From assembly GCA_002027195.1 (NCBI GenBank), contig MWJO01000088.1, positions 1-36,366 of the forward strand: DNA of 36,366 bases, written 5' to 3'. This stretch comes from Streptomyces sp. GKU 895 (GTDB lineage Bacteria; Actinomycetota; Actinomycetes; Streptomycetales; Streptomycetaceae). This document shows, in pieces, positions 31,938 through 36,366 of the stretch (positions within the stretch are counted from its first letter, which is position 1; each line of letters starts with the position of its first letter). Below the pieces are notes generated by a model. The model was not told where the DNA came from, ran no database searches, and worked only from the letters and a program-made list of their open reading frames with translations. A program made the position numbers and the translations under genes.

Positions 31938-32453
31938 GTGAGTCTCGTGACCCTCCTCCCGTTCATCGTGCTCATCGGGGCCATGTTCCTGATGACCCGG
32001 TCGGCGAAGAAGAAGCAGCAGCAGGCAGCCGACATGCGGAACCAGATGCAGCCCGGCAGCGGCATCCGCACCATCGGGGGGATGTACGCCACGGTCAAGG
32101 AAGTGGGCGAGGACACCGTCCTCGTCGACGCCGGCCCCGGCGTCGAACTTCTCTTCGCGAAGAACGCGATCGGTGCCGTCCTCTCCGACGACGAGTACAA
32201 CCGCATCGTGCACGGCATCGAGCACGACCTGAAGACCGACGTCGTCCCCGACGACGCCTCCTCCCTCACCGAGACCGACGAGTCCGCCGCCGACGCTGCC
32301 GCCGCCTCCGACGACAAGCCCGTCGACCTCGGCAAGAAGGACGAGCCCGCCGACGAGGCCGCCTCCGCCGATGAGGCCGAGACCTCCGAGGCCGCCGAGG
32401 CGAAGACGGACGACGCGCCGAAGAAGACCGACGGCGACTCCGACGCGAAGTAG
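31938..32453 (+). CDS. yajC: Preprotein translocase accessory subunit YajC
   Basis: A 171-residue protein. One N-terminal membrane helix (VTLLPFIVLIGAMFLMTR) is followed by the basic AKKKQQQAADMRNQMQPGSG and the family's IRTIGGMYATVKEVGEDTV, LLFAKNAIGAVL. The last ~80 residues are an acidic Ala/Glu/Asp/Lys-rich low-complexity tail that is longer than usual for the family. YajC forms the heterotetramer SecDF-YajC that supports SecYEG export. GTG 31938 follows GAAGGAAG. It is followed by secD after 129 bp. Confidence 0.9.
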   Translation: MSLVTLLPFIVLIGAMFLMTRSAKKKQQQAADMRNQMQPGSGIRTIGGMYATVKEVGEDTVLVDAGPGVELLFAKNAIGAVLSDDEYNRIVHGIEHDLKTDVVPDDASSLTETDESAADAAAASDDKPVDLGKKDEPADEAASADEAETSEAAEAKTDDAPKKTDGDSDAK

Positions 32454-32582
32454 TCGTACCCGAGGCGCGCGGGCCACACCCGCGCGCCCTCGGCAGTACG
32501 CAGCTCGCACGGGATCGACACCATGTCATGGCCGCCCGCCCGCAGACCCGGCGCGCAGCGGCCCGAGAGGGAGTACGAGAAG

Positions 32583-34345
32583 GTGGCAGCACCTAAGAAG
32601 GGCCGGAGCGCGAGCGCCCAGAGCAAGCCTGGGCGCTCGCTGGCCCTGATCCTGATCGCCATCGTGGCGCTCACCGGGGGAATGTTCCTCTCCGGGCACA
32701 CCACCCCGCGCCTGGGCATCGACCTGGCCGGCGGTACGAGCATCACGCTCGAGGCGAAGGCCGACCAAGGCTCGGCGATCAACAAGGCCAACATGGACAC
32801 CGCGGTCGACATCATGAACCGCCGTGTCAATGGTCTGGGCGTCTCCGAGGCGGAGGTGCAGACCCAGGGCGACAAGAACATCATCGTCAACATCCCCAAG
32901 GGCACCAACTCCAAGGAAGCCCGGGACCAGGTCGGCACCACCGCCAAGCTGTACTTCCGTCCCGTCCTGGCCCAGGACGCCACCGGCCCGGCCGCTCCGA
33001 GCGCCTCGCCGAGCCCGTCCGCCAGCGGTTCGTCCAGTGCCTCGCCGAGCCCCTCCGCGAGCAAGTCGGGCGCCTCGGGTGAGAAGGCCACCTCCTCCTC
33101 CCCGTCCGCCTCTGCCACCACGCAGGGCCGTGCCGTGACCGACGCCCTGAAGGCCGACGCGAGCCCGTCGGCCTCCGCGAGCGCCTCGTCCTCCCCGAGC
33201 CCCTCGGCCTCGTCGAGCAGCGACGCCGGCAACACCGCCGACGCCAAGCTCCAGGCCCAGTACGCGGCCCTCGACTGCTCCAAGAAGGCGGCCCGCACCA
33301 AGGCCGGCGAGGGCGCCAAGCCGGAGGACCCGACCGTGGGCTGCGGCGAGATGGGCGGCGTCTGGTACAAGTACCTGCTCGGCCCCGCCGCCGTCGCCGG
33401 CACCGAGGTCGACACGGCCAAGGCGGTCTACAACACACAGACCGCCGCCGGCTGGCAGGTCACGATGGACTTCAACAAGTCCGGTGCCAAGAAGTTCGCC
33501 GACGTCACCGCCAAGCTGTCCCAGAACACCCAGCCGCTGAACGAGTTCGGCATCGTCCTCGACGGCGAGGTCGTCTCCAGCCCGACCGTCAACGAGACCA
33601 TCTCCGGCGGCCAGGCCCAGATCTCCGGCAGCTTCACGCAGGAAGAGGCCCAGAGCCTCGCCAACATGCTGTCGTACGGCGCGCTCCCGCTCTCCTTCCA
33701 GGAGCAGAGCGTCACCACCGTGACCGCCGCACTCGGCACGGACCAGCTGCACGCCGGTCTGCTCGCCGGTGCGATCGGCCTCGGGCTGGTCGTCCTCTAC
33801 CTGGTGTTCTACTACCGCGGTCTGTCCGTCGTCGCCATGGCGTCGCTGCTGGTCTCCGGCATCCTCACCTACGTGATCATGGCGCTGCTCGGCCCGGCCA
33901 TCGGCTTCGCGCTGAACCTCCCGGCCGTCTGCGGTGCGATCGTCGCCATCGGTATCACCGCGGACTCGTTCATCGTGTACTTCGAACGCATCCGGGACGA
34001 GATCCGCGAGGGCCGCTCCCTGCGCCCCGCCGTCGAGCGGGCCTGGCCGCGTGCCCGGCGCACCATCCTGGTCTCCGACTTCGTGTCGTTCCTCGCCGCG
34101 GCGTGCTCTTCATCGTCACCGTCGGCAAGGTCCAGGGCTTCGCGTTCACGCTGGGTCTGACCACCGTCCTCGACGTCGTCGTGGTGTTCTTCTTCACCAA
34201 GCCGCTGATGACGCTGCTGGCCCGCCGCAAGTTCTTCGCGAGCGGCAGCAAGTGGTCCGGCCTCGACCCGCAGAGCCTGGGTGCCAAGCCGCCGCTGCGC
34301 CGCACCCGCCGCCCCGCCGCCCCCGTTGAGACGAAGGAGGCGTGA
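32583..34345 (+). pseudogene. secD: Protein-export membrane protein SecD; frameshifted near the C-terminus in this sequence
   Basis: The N-terminus (AAPKKGRSASAQSKPGRS), TM1 and the RLGIDLAGGTSITLEAK motif are intact. The protein then has a large exported region and the TM block (LLAGAIGLGLVVLYLVFYYR, later YFERIRDEIREGRSLRPAVE). Frame is lost at about 34101-34104, where GCCGCGGCGTGC should be GCCGCGGCCGTGC. The continuation VLFIVTVGKVQGFAFTLGLT to the end KEA at 34345 is in the next frame. The span of 1763 bases is one short of 588 codons. SecD uses the proton gradient to pull proteins outward and is expected to be important for growth, so an error is likely. GTG 32583 is chosen from the N-terminal homology. 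Confidence 0.92.
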
Positions 34346-34347
34346 GC

Positions 34348-35433
34348 ATGTCGAAACTCGGCAACCTCGGCGCCCGACTGCACCGTGGCGAGATCAGCTA
34401 CGACTTCATCGGTCACCGCAAGATCTGGTACGGCATCTCGATCCTGATCACCATCACGGCGATCGTGGGGCTCGCGGTCCGCGGCCTGAACATGGGCATC
34501 GACTTCCAGGGCGGCGCGGTCTTCACCACCGAGAAGACCTCCGTCTCCGTCTCCCAGGCCGAGACCTACGCGGAAGAGGCCTCGGGCCACACGGCCGTCG
34601 TGCAGAAGCTCGGCAACGGCACGCTGCGCATCCAGATCGCCGGCATGGACACCCAGCAGTCCGACGAGATCAAGGACAAGCTCGCCGCGGACTTCAAGGT
34701 CGACCCGGAGAAGATCGGCGCCGACCTCGTCGGCCCCAGCTGGGGTGACCAGATCGCCAACAAGGCCTGGCAGGGTCTGGCGATCTTCATGGTCCTCGTC
34801 GTGATCTATCTGGCGATCGCCTTCGAATGGCGCATGGCCATCGCGGCGCTCGTCGCCCTGATCCACGACATCACCATCACCGTCGGCATCTACGCCCTCG
34901 TCGGCTTCGAGGTCACGCCGGGCACGGTGATCGGTCTGCTGACGATCCTCGGTTACTCGCTCTACGACACGGTGGTCGTCTTCGACTCCCTCAAGGAGCA
35001 GACGAAGGACATCACCAAGCAGACCCGCTGGACCTACAGCGACATCGCCAACCGCTCCATCAACGGCACGCTGGTCCGCTCCATCAACACCACGGTGGTC
35101 GCGCTGCTGCCCGTCGCGGGCCTGCTGTTCATCGGTGGCGGCTTCCTCGGCGCGGGCACGCTCAACGACATCTCGCTGTCGCTGTTCGTCGGCCTCGCGG
35201 CCGGTGCGTACTCCTCGATCTTCATCGCCACGCCGCTCGTCGCCGACCTCAAGGAGCGCGAGCCGCAGATGAAGGCCCTCAAGAAGCGGGTCCTGGCCAA
35301 GCGCGCCCAGGCCGCCGCCGAGGAAGAGCTGGCGGAGGCCCGCGGCACCACCGCGGACGGTCCCGAGGACGCCACCCCGGCCGTCGTCGGACCGCGCGCC
35401 ACCCGACGCCGCCCCTCGGGGAAGCGGCGATGA
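34348..35433 (+). CDS. secF: Protein-export membrane protein SecF
   Basis: A 361-residue SecF. TM1 (WYGISILITITAIVGLAV) is followed by the LNMGIDFQGGAVFTTEK motif and a short exported domain. The C-terminal TM block has VVIYLAIAFEWRMAIAALV and the typical TILGYSLYDTVVVFDSLKE, NRSINGTLVRSINT. ATG 34348 is preferred over GTG 34342 because AAGGAGG is then seven bases upstream. The tail from residue ~315 is Arg/Glu/Ala-rich and cytosolic. Its stop overlaps the start of apt (ATGA). It pairs with SecD in the export machine. Confidence 0.96.
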   Translation: MSKLGNLGARLHRGEISYDFIGHRKIWYGISILITITAIVGLAVRGLNMGIDFQGGAVFTTEKTSVSVSQAETYAEEASGHTAVVQKLGNGTLRIQIAGMDTQQSDEIKDKLAADFKVDPEKIGADLVGPSWGDQIANKAWQGLAIFMVLVVIYLAIAFEWRMAIAALVALIHDITITVGIYALVGFEVTPGTVIGLLTILGYSLYDTVVVFDSLKEQTKDITKQTRWTYSDIANRSINGTLVRSINTTVVALLPVAGLLFIGGGFLGAGTLNDISLSLFVGLAAGAYSSIFIATPLVADLKEREPQMKALKKRVLAKRAQAAAEEELAEARGTTADGPEDATPAVVGPRATRRRPSGKRR

Positions 35434-35969
35434 CCGACATCAGGGAGCTGCTGCTCAGCCGCATCCGTGATGTGGCCGACTACCCGGAGCCGGGCGTGAT
35501 GTTCAAGGACATCACCCCGCTCCTGGCGGACCCGGCGGCGTTCACGGCGCTGACGGACGCGCTGGCGGAGATCGCGGAGCGCGCGGGCGCCACCAAGATC
35601 GTCGGCCTGGAGGCCCGCGGCTTCATCCTGGGCGCCCCGGTCGCCGTCCGCGCGGGGCTCGGTTTCATCCCGGTACGCAAGGCGGGCAAGCTCCCCGGGG
35701 CGACGCTGGGGCAGACGTACGACCTGGAGTACGGCTCGGCGGAGATCGAGGTCCACGCCGAGGACCTGTCCGCCGACGACCGCGTCCTGATCGTCGACGA
35801 CGTCCTGGCGACGGGTGGCACGGCGGAAGCCGCGATCCAGCTGATCCGCAGGGCGGGCGCCCAGGTGTCCGGCCTCGCGGTCCTCATGGAGCTCGGCTTC
35901 CTGGCGGGCCGCCCGCGCCTGGAATCGGCGCTGGACGGCGCTCCGCTGGAAGCGCTGCTGGTGGTCTGA
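35430..35969 (+). CDS. apt: Adenine phosphoribosyltransferase
   Basis: A 179-residue PRTase. The N-terminal DYPEPGVMFKDITPLLADP is the APRT signature; GLEARGFILGAPVA follows, and the PRPP-binding loop is VLIVDDVLATGGTAEAAI. It converts adenine and PRPP to AMP in the cytosol (purine salvage). ATG 35430 overlaps the secF stop codon. The position between secF and relA is conserved in Streptomyces. A terminator follows 29 bp after its stop. Confidence 0.97.
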   Translation: MTDIRELLLSRIRDVADYPEPGVMFKDITPLLADPAAFTALTDALAEIAERAGATKIVGLEARGFILGAPVAVRAGLGFIPVRKAGKLPGATLGQTYDLEYGSAEIEVHAEDLSADDRVLIVDDVLATGGTAEAAIQLIRRAGAQVSGLAVLMELGFLAGRPRLESALDGAPLEALLVV

Positions 35970-35997
35970 GACCGTATACAGCTCGAGACAGCTTGTT

Positions 35998-36034
35998 GAA
36001 ACGGCCGTCCTGGTCAGAGCCGGGGCGGCGTTTC
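35998..36034 (+). terminator. Terminator after apt
   Basis: GAAACG (35998-36003) pairs with CGTTTC (36029-36034) and the stem continues, with one bulged G, through CCG/CGG-type pairs. It lies 29 bp after the apt stop and upstream of the relA promoter region. Confidence 0.6.
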
Positions 36035-36124
36035 GTGCTCTGCGGGGGCCCCTGGACCGGTCCCGGAATGCCGAAGGCAACCCCTCACGTTTCACCGGTA
36101 GACGGTCCTCACATCGGCCTGAAG

Positions 36125-36153
36125 GCGATCCTGAGCCGCAGGATCGCTACCAT
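36125..36153 (+). promoter_or_regulatory. relA promoter candidate with a 9-bp perfect dyad
   Basis: GCGATCCTG (36125-36133) and CAGGATCGC (36139-36147) are perfect reverse complements around AGCCG. The -10-like TACCAT (36148-36153) begins at the next base. The dyad therefore occupies the spacer to the -35 position and could be an operator or a DNA-bending site. No -35 is convincing. Confidence 0.4.
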
Positions 36154-36204
36154 GGGGTTTCCGGAGCCTGACCGGGGGACCCGGATCGCGCACGAGGAGT
36201 CCTC

Positions 36205-36366
36205 TTGCCAGACGAGGCCCAGCCACTGACCGCCGCCAAGCCCGAGTCCGCCTCGGCCCCCGCGGCCACCCCCCGCGCCGAGCGCGAAAAACGCCGCGCA
36301 GGGCTCGGTCGAGCACGCCCAGTCCGCGCCCGTCGACAAGTCGGCCGAGGAGCCCCGCCCCAAGCC
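36205..36366 (+). CDS. relA: (p)ppGpp synthetase/hydrolase RelA, N-terminal fragment (partial)
   Basis: The window ends in the first ~54 codons. TTG 36205 is preceded by GAGGAGT with suitable spacing and encodes MPDEAQPLTAAKPESASAPA, the start typical of Streptomyces RelA, in a disordered Ala/Pro-rich leader. The position after apt is diagnostic. As written, the frame becomes Arg-rich after AEREK. If the A5 run 36287-36291 were A6, it would continue KNAAQGSVEHAQSAPVDKSA and on to EEPRPK, which looks like the genuine leader. No catalytic domain is in view. RelA makes the stringent-response alarmone that controls growth and antibiotic production. Confidence 0.85.
   Translation, partial: MPDEAQPLTAAKPESASAPAATPRAEREKRRAGLGRARPVRARRQVGRGAPPQA

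Overview
The window is a chromosomal segment of a high-GC Actinomycete, almost certainly a Streptomyces. The evidence is the very strong G/C bias at third codon positions, frequent GTG starts, an ssgB-type sporulation gene, a shared-ATPase type sugar ABC transporter, and the order thrS–HIT–pgsA–acyltransferase–pimA–pdxST–yebC–ruvCAB–yajC–secDF–apt–relA, which is core gene order in this genus. I recognise no prophage, CRISPR array, insertion sequence or biosynthetic cluster.

Layout. 1–2.4 kb: the end of an unidentified gene, a 50-residue membrane protein, a CGNR zinc-finger regulator, the sporulation gene ssgB and a PGPGW-type membrane protein. 2.45 kb and 12.45 kb: two identical tRNA-Val(CAC) genes whose starts are 9,999 bp apart. 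Between them lies a carbohydrate cassette (2.8–9.4 kb): LacI-type operator, lipoprotein binding protein, two permeases, a YesL/DUF624-like protein and a 911-residue Tat-exported PcRGLX-like polysaccharide lyase. It is followed on the opposite strand by a large multi-spanning membrane protein, then a SRPBCC protein. 12.6–15.3 kb: a DEDDh exonuclease diverging from a DUF4365 protein with a PD-(D/E)XK-like signature, and an unrecognised 409-residue partner. 15.4–26 kb: the actinobacterial phosphatidylinositol/PIM block (thrS, HIT phosphorylase-like protein, PI-phosphate synthase, acyltransferase, mannosyltransferase), interleaved with minus-strand genes for a K+ channel, a 555-residue membrane protein and an EF-G-like GTPase. 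26–36.4 kb: a LemA-like protein, PLP synthase (pdxST), yebC, Holliday-junction genes ruvCAB, Sec accessory genes yajC-secD-secF, apt, and the start of relA.

How the genes work together. The cassette reads as uptake and degradation of rhamnogalacturonan or a related rhamnose–uronate polymer: a secreted lyase makes oligosaccharides, the lipoprotein captures them, two permeases import them, and the ATPase is encoded elsewhere. The 15–26 kb block makes PI-phosphate and its mannosylated, acylated derivatives. ruvCAB resolves recombination intermediates; yajC/secDF pulls exported proteins through SecYEG.

Caution on sequence quality. At least eight genes or gene starts that should be continuous are broken by a probable 1-base indel, often in a short homopolymer (ssgB, the YesL-like gene, the large membrane protein twice, the HIT gene start, pdxT, secD, relA). 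Several are highly conserved or expected to be important, so the simplest reading is sequencing or assembly error rather than gene decay. The disrupted genes are annotated here as single loci spanning the break.
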